DNA from: UBA1127 sp965116355
GTDB taxonomy: Bacteria; Chloroflexota; Dehalococcoidia; Lucifugimonadales; UBA1127
NCBI GenBank assembly: GCA_965116355.1
Contig: OZ220679.1
Span: forward strand, 1,984,001-2,048,000
DNA: 64,000 bases
Direction of reading: 5' to 3'
Shown in pieces: positions 50,830 through 58,536 of this stretch; the stretch's first letter is position 1, and each line of letters begins with the position of its first letter. Both the position numbers and the translations under genes were made by a program. Below the pieces are notes generated by a model. It saw only the letters and a list, made by a program, of their open reading frames with translations. It had not been told where the DNA came from and did not search any database.

Positions 50830-52692
50830 ATGAGAGGTTTGCTCCGTGGCGGATTTGCCACAACGGTGTTGTTGCTGAGCATGCTGCTCGTCTTTGCAGC
50901 GTGTGGCGGCGACGACGAGGATACCGGCGGCGCGGCGGCGCCCGCTGAGCCGGTAGCGGTGCCGACGGTCGCTGACACCGGCAGCATCAGCTCGCTGCCC
51001 ACTGCGGTGCCCGAACAGACAACGACCGACTCCGGATCGAGCACCAGCACAACGACGACGGCGCCTGCACCGGAACCCACGGCTGTAATGATGGAAGAGA
51101 AGGAAGCTGTGGTGGAACGGCTGATCATTGCAGACGGTCCTCCCAGTAGGGAATCCAACAACCCCTGGGGTTTTGAGAGCCCACGCGGCCCCTACTTCAT
51201 GAACGCCGTTTACGACTCTCTGATCGCAGTCGACCCGTTGGACGGCTCCTTCGTTCCCGGTCTTGCCGAGGAGTTCAGTGTTGAGCCCGACGGCACGTCC
51301 ATCCGGCTGAAGCTGCGCAGGGGTGTGGAGTTCCACGGCGGCAACGGTGAGTTCACTGCCGATGACGTAGTTGGAACCCACATTCAGATGACGCGAGAAG
51401 ATGCAGCCCACACTCACCGTTCCCAGTACCGGCAGGTGACCCCTGAGGTCATCAGCGACTACGAGGTGGTGCTGCGGACGGACCAGCCAAACCCCGAGCT
51501 CGTACCCAACCTGTCCGAGCGGAACGTGATCTCCTTTGAGATCCTGAGCCGTAAGGACATGCAGGCCCTCGGGGGCGAAGAGATTCCCGGCGACCAGCCC
51601 GACCTCTCCAGCCGGCTCCCCGCGGGCACGGGCCCTTATGAGTTCGTGGAGCGGGAGCAGAGCGTCAACTTCGTGATGCGCGCAAGCGGCATCGAGCACT
51701 GGCGCTACCAGCCGCAGTTCCAGGAGATCGAGTACCGGTTCATCGGCGAGTCCTCCACCAAGCTGGCGGGCCTGGTCACCGGTGAGATCCACATGAGCCA
51801 GTTCCCCCAGGACCTGAAGGAACAGGCAGTCTCCCAGGGCATGGCCATCGCTCGCTCTCTGACCCTCGCTCGTGAGCGCGCCATGTTTGTGAACAACCAC
51901 AACTTCGACAAGAACTACTTCAGCTACGAGGCCCAGGGCACCCCCTGCGGGTTTGTCCACTGCAACTCCGTGTTCAGCGACGTCCGCGTGCGCAAGGCGT
52001 TGAGCAAGTCCATCAACCGTGACGAGATCAACGCGGTGTACTACGGCGGCGAGGGCACGGAAGTGCACAACCCGCACCTCATCCCGACGGCCAGCTACTG
52101 GAACCCCGAGTGGGACCGCAACTTCGAGTCCGAGTACGGCTATGACCCGGCGGCGGCGCGCCAACTGCTTGCGGATGCTGGCTACGGTCCCAACAACCCG
52201 CTGGAGCTGCTGATTGACGGCACGCCCAGCAGCGGTGTCGCTGAGAAGGCGGACCAGGCCGAGACTATCCTCGGCTACTTCGCCGAAATCGGCATCAAGG
52301 CCGAGCTCGACCAGCGTGACGCGGCTACCACCAGGGCCATTGGCCGCGTGTTCGGCTTTGAGCGGCGTGTCACCTTCATGACCAGCAACATCTATGAGAC
52401 CCAGGCCTTCCGGGTGCACCACCACTCCGGCACCACGCCGCGCGGTGGCCCCGAGTTCAGGGGCTTGGACGAGGCCATCACCCAGCAACGGTCCACGGTG
52501 GACCCGGTGAAGGCGCTTGACGGCCTCCGCAACGTGGGCGACGTCTCGTTCCCGCTGCACATTGCCATCCCGATGTTCTGGGCGCCTGACGACATCGTCT
52601 ACAACCCGGACATCGTGCAGTCCTACGAGCGGTCCGGCGTGCCGCTTGGCCCGTGGCACAGCATTCAGCAGATCATCCCGGTCTACAAGTAA
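50830..52692 (+). CDS. Peptide-type ABC solute-binding lipoprotein 3
   Basis: A 620-residue paralogue with signal peptide and lipobox VFAACGG, a Thr-rich linker and an SBP_bac_5 domain. The ATG at 50830 is used because a run of G (GAGGGGGG) sits upstream and a normal signal peptide begins there; an upstream in-frame ATG at 50758 would add 24 non-signal residues. Differences from copy 2 are spread along the chain, so the two may have different ligands. Confidence 0.88.
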   Translation: MRGLLRGGFATTVLLLSMLLVFAACGGDDEDTGGAAAPAEPVAVPTVADTGSISSLPTAVPEQTTTDSGSSTSTTTTAPAPEPTAVMMEEKEAVVERLIIADGPPSRESNNPWGFESPRGPYFMNAVYDSLIAVDPLDGSFVPGLAEEFSVEPDGTSIRLKLRRGVEFHGGNGEFTADDVVGTHIQMTREDAAHTHRSQYRQVTPEVISDYEVVLRTDQPNPELVPNLSERNVISFEILSRKDMQALGGEEIPGDQPDLSSRLPAGTGPYEFVEREQSVNFVMRASGIEHWRYQPQFQEIEYRFIGESSTKLAGLVTGEIHMSQFPQDLKEQAVSQGMAIARSLTLARERAMFVNNHNFDKNYFSYEAQGTPCGFVHCNSVFSDVRVRKALSKSINRDEINAVYYGGEGTEVHNPHLIPTASYWNPEWDRNFESEYGYDPAAARQLLADAGYGPNNPLELLIDGTPSSGVAEKADQAETILGYFAEIGIKAELDQRDAATTRAIGRVFGFERRVTFMTSNIYETQAFRVHHHSGTTPRGGPEFRGLDEAITQQRSTVDPVKALDGLRNVGDVSFPLHIAIPMFWAPDDIVYNPDIVQSYERSGVPLGPWHSIQQIIPVYK

Positions 52693-52725
52693 AGACCGAC
52701 TCCATAGCTGAATAGAGCAAATTAG

Positions 52726-52755
52726 GAGCCCCCGGCCCAGCAGGGTCGGGGGCTC
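52726..52755 (+). terminator. Rho-independent terminator
   Basis: GAGCCCCCG pairs with CGGGGGCTC across a 12-base loop. It follows binding-protein gene 3; the T run is weak. Confidence 0.65.
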
Positions 52756-52776
52756 CTTGCGTGCTTGGGTTTTGGT

Positions 52777-53136
52777 CTATTCGTCCTTGGACGTGTAGGG
52801 CTTGAAGAAGCTGTGGAGGAAGGAGTGGGTGTGTGCCCAGGAGTGGGCGCGCTTCAGGCCCGACGACGGGATGACTTCCCCGGCGTTGGTGATCTTGACG
52901 GCCTGATGACGCGGGCCGGGTGAGAGGGGCGCGACAGCGGGGAACTCCACCTCGCAGCCGAGGCCGTTGAGGAAGGACTTCAGGCCGTCGTAGCCCTTGG
53001 TCGACATGTTGGGCGCGACGTAGATGTAGAACTCGCTGGCGCCGTCGACCTCGTCGAAGTGCTCACTGCCGTTGCCGCCCATGCGCTGGCGGCGCGCCTT
53101 CCTGTCGTACCCGGGGCCCCTGGCGTCGAGGGTCAC
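52777..53136 (-). CDS. Uncharacterised 119-residue protein
   Basis: Starts at GTG 53136 behind a perfect AGGAGG. The middle holds ASEFYIYVAPNMSTKGYDGLKSFLNGLGCEVEF, an alpha/beta stretch, and the tail is His/Ser/Phe-rich. No family recognised. Confidence 0.55.
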   Translation of the reverse strand: MTLDARGPGYDRKARRQRMGGNGSEHFDEVDGASEFYIYVAPNMSTKGYDGLKSFLNGLGCEVEFPAVAPLSPGPRHQAVKITNAGEVIPSSGLKRAHSWAHTHSFLHSFFKPYTSKDE

Positions 53137-53208
53137 GCGGCCTCCTTGCTGTTGACCTCCACCGATTCTATAGCTGTGCGGTGGCCCTTTCAAGAAAACC
53201 CGCCCATG

Positions 53209-53234
53209 CCCTTCGACAAGCTCAGGGCGAACGG
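53209..53234 (+). repeat. REP-like repeat, copy 3
   Basis: CCCTTCGACAAGCTCAGG followed by GCGAACGG; it overlaps the 3' end of the GNAT gene on the other strand. Confidence 0.6.
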
Positions 53235-53677
53235 TGGGATTGGCCGAGCCGCTTCCGCATCATGACGTGCTCGATGCCCGCCTCCTCGAACGGCTCGCCT
53301 TCCTCTGTGTAGCCGTGGGCGAGGTAGAATGCCGCGACGTAGCGCTGGGCGTGCAGGGTGACCTCGACGGCGCCGTCCGCGACGGCCGACTGTTCGAGGA
53401 ACTGGAGGACGAGGCCGCCGACGCCCTGCCGGCGGGCGTCGGCGCGCACGGCCATGCGTCCGACGCGCGCCTCGCCGCCTGCGAGCAAGACGACGCGCCC
53501 GGTGCCGACGGCGGCGCCGTCGGCCCACGCAAGGGCCTGGCACGCAGCCTCGTCGAGCTCGTCGCTCTCCATCTCCGGCGGCACGCCCTGCTCCTCCACA
53601 AACACCTGCCAGCGCAGGGCATGCAGGGCGTCAAGGTCGTCGGGCGACGTGGCGCGCCGCACTGTGACTTCCGGCAA
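53222..53677 (-). CDS. GNAT acetyltransferase, ElaA-like
   Basis: A 151-residue GNAT protein: LHALRWQVFVEEQGVPPEMESDELD, then GTGRVVLL, RVGRMAVRADARRQGVGGLVLQFLE (acetyl-CoA loop) and AAFYLAHGYTEEGEPFEEAGIEH. TTG 53677, six bases after GGGAGG, is the likely start; the upstream frame overlaps the divergent gene's promoter. The last codons are supplied by a REP-like repeat, so the C-terminus may have been altered by it. Confidence 0.75.
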   Translation of the reverse strand: MPEVTVRRATSPDDLDALHALRWQVFVEEQGVPPEMESDELDEAACQALAWADGAAVGTGRVVLLAGGEARVGRMAVRADARRQGVGGLVLQFLEQSAVADGAVEVTLHAQRYVAAFYLAHGYTEEGEPFEEAGIEHVMMRKRLGQSHRSP

Positions 53678-53804
53678 AACGGGCCTCCCTGATTTGCTGT
53701 TAGCATCGTAGCTGAGGCAGTCTGTTGTGGGCAAATCGGCGCGCTGGCCCGCGTCCCTTGCGTCGACTATCATGGCGCTGCGTCAGGCGCGGAGGATTGG
53801 TGCA

Positions 53805-54773
53805 ATGAAGATTCGGCTTGGGTTCGGCATTGGCGCGTGGCCCTTCGGCGAGCGCACCGCCGCTCGCTTCTTCGACTTCGTCGACCGGTGCGAGGAGTGG
53901 GGCGTCGACTCGCTGTGGTTCAGCGACCGGATCGTCGGCCCGGCCGGCACGCTGGAGCCGGTGGTCACGATGGCGGCGCTCAGCGGGCGGAAGGGGATGA
54001 TGAAGTTCGGCACCAACGCGCTGATCATGTCCGTGCGCCACCCCGTGCTGATGGCCAAGGAGCTGGCCACGCTCGATTTCCTCTCCGAGGGCCGCCTGCT
54101 GCTGGTCGCGGGGCTGGGCGGCGAGGACCCGCTGGAGTACGAGGCTTGCGGCGTCGCCAAGCCGGAGCGCGCGCGGCGCACCGACGAGGCGCTGGAGGCC
54201 ATGCGGCTGCTGTGGTCGCAGGACAGGGCGACGTTCCAGGGCCGCCACTATCGCTTCACCGACGTGTCCGTCACGCCGAAGCCGGTGCAGCAGCCCGGCC
54301 CTCCGGTGTGGATTGGTGGACGCAGCGACGCGGCCATGCGCCGTACAGGCCGACTCGGGGATGGGTGGCTCCCCTCCGCCATCACGCCTGACGAGTGCTC
54401 GGCGGGCATCGCGGCCATCAACGGCTACGCCGCGGAAGCGGGCCGCGAGGTGCCCGACGACCACTTCGGCGTGTCCATCACGTGCGCGGTTGCCGGCTCG
54501 CCGGACGAGGCACGGGAGCTGGCGGCGTCGGCGCTGCCCCGCCGGCGCGAGGACGCGGCGCTCGAAGAGTACACGGCGATGGGTACGCCGGAGGCGATCG
54601 TCGGCAAGCTGAACGAGTACGTGGACGCGGGTGTGACCAAATTCGTACTTCGGCCGCCGGGTCCGCCGGAGGTGTGGATGCAGCAGGCTGAGCTGTTGGC
54701 TCGCGAGGTCATCGCGCCGATGCAGACGCCGTTCACCGAGGCTGAGGTGCGGGAGCGCACGGGGGCGCGGTAG
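53805..54773 (+). CDS. LLM-class (F420-dependent type) oxidoreductase
   Basis: A 322-residue luciferase-like protein with RLGFGIGAWPFGER, SLWFSDRIVGP, LATLDFLSEGRLLLVAGLGG and TPKPVQQPGPPVWIGGRSD. The ATG at 53805 follows GGAGG. It is a distant relative of the 4352-5299 protein. Substrate unknown. Confidence 0.82.
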   Translation: MKIRLGFGIGAWPFGERTAARFFDFVDRCEEWGVDSLWFSDRIVGPAGTLEPVVTMAALSGRKGMMKFGTNALIMSVRHPVLMAKELATLDFLSEGRLLLVAGLGGEDPLEYEACGVAKPERARRTDEALEAMRLLWSQDRATFQGRHYRFTDVSVTPKPVQQPGPPVWIGGRSDAAMRRTGRLGDGWLPSAITPDECSAGIAAINGYAAEAGREVPDDHFGVSITCAVAGSPDEARELAASALPRRREDAALEEYTAMGTPEAIVGKLNEYVDAGVTKFVLRPPGPPEVWMQQAELLAREVIAPMQTPFTEAEVRERTGAR

Positions 54774-54782
54774 GGTTGGCGA

Positions 54783-55493
54783 CTAGTCCTCAATCTGGAT
54801 GCGCAGGCGCTTGTTTATGCGGCCCTTGCTCTCGTGGCCGACGATGCGAATGCGGCCGACGTCCCGGGTGTTGTTGAGGTGGGTGCCGCCGTCGGCCTGC
54901 AGGTCGAGGCCCTCTATCTCGACGACGCGGACCTGTTGGATGCCGGCCGGAAGCAGGTTGATCTTGGTGCGGATGAGGTCCGGAATGGACATGGCCTCGT
55001 CGCGAGGGAGGATGCGGGTGCTGATGGGCCGCGCGTTCGCGACCTCCCGGTTCACGAGCTCCTCGACTTCCTCCGCGAAGGTCGCCGTCATGTGCTCGAA
55101 CTCAAAGTCCATGCGGGCGACGAGGGGCTGCATGTCGCCGCCGGTGACCTGCGCGCCGTAGTCGCGCCAGATGACGCCGCACAGCACGTGGAGGGCCGTG
55201 TGCGTCCGCATGAGGTTGTGCCGCCGATCCCAGTCGATGACACCGGTGACCGTGTCACCCACGGCGGGCGCGCCGCCCTCGAGATGGTGGACGACTGCGC
55301 CGTCCTTACGGCCCACCTTGACGACCTGCCAGGTCTGCCCTCCGGCCGACAGCGTCCCGACATCGTTCGGTTGGCCACCGCCGCCAGGGTAGAAGGCGGT
55401 GCGGTCAAGCACCACGCCGTCCTCGCGCACCTCCGTGACCGTGGCCTCGAGGGTCTGGATGTAGCTGTCGTCGTGGTAGAGCGCGTCCGTCAC
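54783..55493 (-). CDS. Alanyl-tRNA editing protein, AlaX type
   Basis: AlaX hydrolyses Ser- or Gly-tRNA(Ala) mischarged by AlaRS. The 236-residue protein has RTAFYPGGGGQPNDVG, the zinc-binding HTALH and, near the C-terminus, GGTHLNNTRDVG. It has the N-terminal glycine-rich module, so it is the longer AlaX form. The zinc site normally uses a Cys in CGGTH; here ADGGTH replaces it, so one ligand differs. GTG 55493 follows GGAGG. It lies downstream of the guanylyltransferase gene on the same strand. Confidence 0.82.
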   Translation of the reverse strand: MTDALYHDDSYIQTLEATVTEVREDGVVLDRTAFYPGGGGQPNDVGTLSAGGQTWQVVKVGRKDGAVVHHLEGGAPAVGDTVTGVIDWDRRHNLMRTHTALHVLCGVIWRDYGAQVTGGDMQPLVARMDFEFEHMTATFAEEVEELVNREVANARPISTRILPRDEAMSIPDLIRTKINLLPAGIQQVRVVEIEGLDLQADGGTHLNNTRDVGRIRIVGHESKGRINKRLRIQIED

Positions 55494-55513
55494 CGGTGCC
55501 TCCGTCGTCCTGG

Positions 55514-56968
55514 CTAGCCGTCCATGTGGCGGCCGTACTTGTCGTCGAGCCTCACGATGTCGTCCTCGCCGAGGTAGTCGCCCTGCTGGACCTCGATGAT
55601 CTCCAGCGTGCCGTCGCCCTGGTTTTCGATGCGGTGCACGGTGCCGACGGGGATGTCGACCGAGCCGCCCTCGCTGAGGGTGAATACTTCGTCGCCGCGG
55701 GTGACGGTGGCCTCGCCCTTCACCACGACCCACCGCTCGGCGCGGTGGCGGTGCCACTGCAGCGACATGGCTGCGCCGGGGTGCACCGTGAGCCGCTTGA
55801 CCTGGAAGCGGGGCCCGCTGTCCACGACGGAGAAGACGCCCCACGGCCGGTGCACGTGCGGATACGAGTCCGGCTCCGTGCGCCCCGCCTGTCCAAGGGA
55901 TTCCACCACTTGCTTGACCTCCTGCACTCGATCTCTGTGCGCCACCAGCACGGCGTCCGCCGTCTCCACGACGACGATGTCCTCCAGTCCGACGCCTGCC
56001 AGCAGGCGTTGACGCGAGACCAGCAATGAATTCCTGGTGTCACGCAGGAACACGTCGCCCTGCGTGCGGTTGCCCTCGGCGTCGCGGCTGCCCATCTCCC
56101 ATACGGCCGACCACGCTCCGACATCCGACCAGCCCACGTCCAGCGGAACGACGGCATAGCGCGGCTGCCCTGACGGCGCCTCGCTGCCGGCGCGCTCCAT
56201 AACGGCGTAGTCGATTGACTCACTCGGGCAGGCCGACCACGCCGAACCCTCAGGCCGAACGAAGGGCGCCGCGCGCTGGGCCGACGACATGGCCTTCGCG
56301 CAGGCGGCGGCGATGTCCGGACGGCTTCGCTCCAGCTCCTCCAGCCACAGGGTGGCGGGCATGAGGAACATGCCGCTGTTCCACAGGTAATCGCCGGAGT
56401 CGAGGAAAGACTGAGCGGTCGGGGCGTCCGGCTTCTCGACGAATTGCCTGAGCTCCCGCGCCGCCGATGCCTCGACGGCGGCGCCGGTGCGGATGTAGCC
56501 ATAGCCCGTTTCCGGGGAGTCCGGCGTCACGCCAAACGTCACGAGGCAACCGCGCGCCGCAACCTCGGCGCCCGCGAGCACCGCTTGGCGGAAGCCCTCC
56601 ACGTCGCCGATGGCGTGGTCGGCGGGCATGGCGATCAGCAGCGGCGGGTCGTCCGGCGAGGCTTGAAGCGCCTCGTGGGCGGCGAGGGCAAGGGCGGGCG
56701 CAGTGTTGCGGCCCTGGGTCTCGAGCACCACAGACGGCGGCTCGATGCCCGCCTCTCGGAGCTGGTCCAGCACGAGAAAGCGGTGGGACTCGTTGCAGAC
56801 GACCATGGGCGGCTCGCAGCCCTCGAGGCCGGCGAGACGCAGGGCAGTTTCCTGCAGCAGGGAACGCTCGCCCATGAGGGGGAGGAACTGCTTGGGCATG
56901 TCCTGGCGGGACAAGGGCCAGAGCCGGCTGCCCGAACCGCCGGCAAGGATTACCGGCTGCAGGCGCAT
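55514..56968 (-). CDS. manC: Mannose-1-phosphate guanylyltransferase / mannose-6-phosphate isomerase
   Basis: ManC makes GDP-mannose for polysaccharide or glycan synthesis. The 484-residue protein has the nucleotidyltransferase start ILAGGSGSRLWPLSR, MPADHAI, ETGYGYI, FVEKPD and a C-terminal cupin-type isomerase domain (HRPWGVFSVVDSGPRFQVKRL, then SLQWHRHRAERWVVV and HRIENQGD). This bifunctional layout is typical of AlgA/XanB/ManC. No other glycan gene is next to it. Confidence 0.92.
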   Translation of the reverse strand: MRLQPVILAGGSGSRLWPLSRQDMPKQFLPLMGERSLLQETALRLAGLEGCEPPMVVCNESHRFLVLDQLREAGIEPPSVVLETQGRNTAPALALAAHEALQASPDDPPLLIAMPADHAIGDVEGFRQAVLAGAEVAARGCLVTFGVTPDSPETGYGYIRTGAAVEASAARELRQFVEKPDAPTAQSFLDSGDYLWNSGMFLMPATLWLEELERSRPDIAAACAKAMSSAQRAAPFVRPEGSAWSACPSESIDYAVMERAGSEAPSGQPRYAVVPLDVGWSDVGAWSAVWEMGSRDAEGNRTQGDVFLRDTRNSLLVSRQRLLAGVGLEDIVVVETADAVLVAHRDRVQEVKQVVESLGQAGRTEPDSYPHVHRPWGVFSVVDSGPRFQVKRLTVHPGAAMSLQWHRHRAERWVVVKGEATVTRGDEVFTLSEGGSVDIPVGTVHRIENQGDGTLEIIEVQQGDYLGEDDIVRLDDKYGRHMDG

Positions 56969-57070
56969 CGGCCCCTCCTGGCGCTATCAGCAGTGGGTGT
57001 CATTGCCGTACCAGTATACAGAGTCGACCGTGGCGGCGGGAGGGGATGGTGCGAGAACAAAGGCGTTCTT

Positions 57071-57236
57071 GTAGCTGGGCCTCAACGATTGTTCCCGGAA
57101 CAATTCATAGCTGTTCCCTACGGTTTGTTTCTGAAACAATTCGAAACAATCCGTATCTGACGGAGGAATTGTTTGGGAAACAATTCGTAGCTGATTGGCG
57201 GGATCCCAGATACACATTGAATTGTTTTCTTTTTCG
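57071..57236 (-). repeat. Intergenic palindrome-array repeat, copy B
   Basis: On the minus strand this begins like copy A (AACAATTCAATGTGTATCTGG region) and continues with CAGCTACG/AATTGTTT...AAACAATT units and ATTGTTCCGGGAACAAT-type dyads. It is inverted relative to copy A at 26121-26276. It fills most of the gap between the manC and BNR genes; nothing else is seen in 56969-57354. Confidence 0.65.
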
Positions 57237-57354
57237 CTTTCCTCCTGCCCCTCCCCTCCGCGCTTCAAGCATCCCATTTCCGTTGGCCCTGCAGCAGGGT
57301 AGCGGTTTGCGCCGGAGAGGCCAAGGATTTGGTGACAGGGGCGAGAGGGAACGC

Positions 57355-58338
57355 CTACTCCAACGTCGTCACGGCAATCGCGCCGACGGCGACGGTCGGG
57401 AGGGCGTCACAGATGACGCGCCACGTTGCGCCGCGGTCGTCGCTGGCGTAGACGACGCCGTGGTCCGTGCCTGCGAAGACGCGATTGGCGCTGGATGGGT
57501 CCCACACCAGCGCCACTACCATGTTCTCGTCAGCGCCGAGGTTCTGCAGCAGGTCCCACGAGCGGCCGCCATCGACGGAGCGCACGGCCTGGGCGTCCTT
57601 GCGACGGGCGCTGCTCGCCACGCCGGCGATTACCAGGTTGTGGTCGTCGGGCGAGGGCACGATGGGGATGTTGTGCCGCTGTTCCAGTCCCTCACCGATG
57701 TCCAGCCACGTGTCGCCACCGTCGTCGCTGCGGTACGGGCCGCGGGCGGTGGCGGCGTAAACGGTGCTCGGCAGCGACGGGCTCGCGACGAGCTTGTGCA
57801 CGTCCGGGTGGGCACCCTGCAGGTGCTCCCACGTGTCGCCGCCGTCGCGCGAGCGCAAGATGCCGCCGACCTCGATGCCGGCGTAGACCACGTCGGGGTC
57901 TTCCGGCGAAAGGCAGAGCGAACGGACGTGGGCGTGGCGTCCCTCCCAGTGGAACGTCCACTCTTCCGAGCCCGGGACTGCGCGGAAGGCCCAGCACTCC
58001 TCCCACGTCTCACCACCGTCGGACGTGCGGTAGACCGTGGCCGGCTCGCTGCCGACGTAGACGCGGTCCGGGTCGGTTGGGTGAACGGTGACGCTGTGGG
58101 CGTGATCGGTGGGGTAGGCCGAGAGCTGCCGCCACGTCAGGCCGCCGTCGTCAGTGCGGTGCACGCCGGCCTCGTAGGCGACGAGGTAGGCGCGGTTTGG
58201 GTCCGAGGGCGCGACTGCGACCTTTGCCGCCGCGTGCTCCAGCGGGGTAACCGGCCCCTGCGACCACGAGGCGCCGTCGCCGCTGGAAATGGAGGTCACG
58301 CCGTCATGCATTCCTATGAGGAGTCGTGTGGTTGCCAT
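57355..58338 (-). CDS. BNR-repeat beta-propeller (sialidase-like) protein
   Basis: A 327-residue protein with at least five Asp-box/BNR repeats of the form RSxDGGxTWxxL (for example HRTDDGGLTWRQL, YRTSDGGETWEEC, LRSRDGGDTWEHL). There is no signal peptide and no sialidase catalytic set, so it is a propeller of the VPS10/YCF48-like type rather than a glycosidase. ATG 58338 follows AAGGAG. Confidence 0.8.
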   Translation of the reverse strand: MATTRLLIGMHDGVTSISSGDGASWSQGPVTPLEHAAAKVAVAPSDPNRAYLVAYEAGVHRTDDGGLTWRQLSAYPTDHAHSVTVHPTDPDRVYVGSEPATVYRTSDGGETWEECWAFRAVPGSEEWTFHWEGRHAHVRSLCLSPEDPDVVYAGIEVGGILRSRDGGDTWEHLQGAHPDVHKLVASPSLPSTVYAATARGPYRSDDGGDTWLDIGEGLEQRHNIPIVPSPDDHNLVIAGVASSARRKDAQAVRSVDGGRSWDLLQNLGADENMVVALVWDPSSANRVFAGTDHGVVYASDDRGATWRVICDALPTVAVGAIAVTTLE

Positions 58339-58401
58339 CACTGTGCTCCTTGTCTGTGGCTGCGCCCATTATACGGAAGGCTGGCCGGCGGGGCGAGCCG
58401 T

Positions 58402-58434
58402 CGTTCGCCCTTCGATTTCCCTCAGGACGAACGG
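58402..58434 (+). repeat. REP-like repeat, copy 4
   Basis: CGTTCGCCCTTCGATTTCC with CTCAGGACGAACGG; the first of two copies 100 bases apart. Confidence 0.6.
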
Positions 58435-58501
58435 GGGCGGTTTGCCTGCTCAGGAATGACGGGGGCGGGGCGCCCACAAGAGGCGTCCCTACACGCCTCT
58501 G

Positions 58502-58528
58502 CCCTTCGATTTCCCTCAGGACGAACGG
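58502..58528 (+). repeat. REP-like repeat, copy 5
   Basis: CCCTTCGATTTCCCTCAGG with ACGAACGG, just after the asparaginase-like gene's stop. Confidence 0.6.
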
Positions 58529-58536
58529 GCACTCGC

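Noticed and set aside
50752..52659. Antisense open frame (635 codons) over the third binding-protein gene.
   Set aside because: It is a shadow of the real lipoprotein gene; a similar shadow exists under copy 2.
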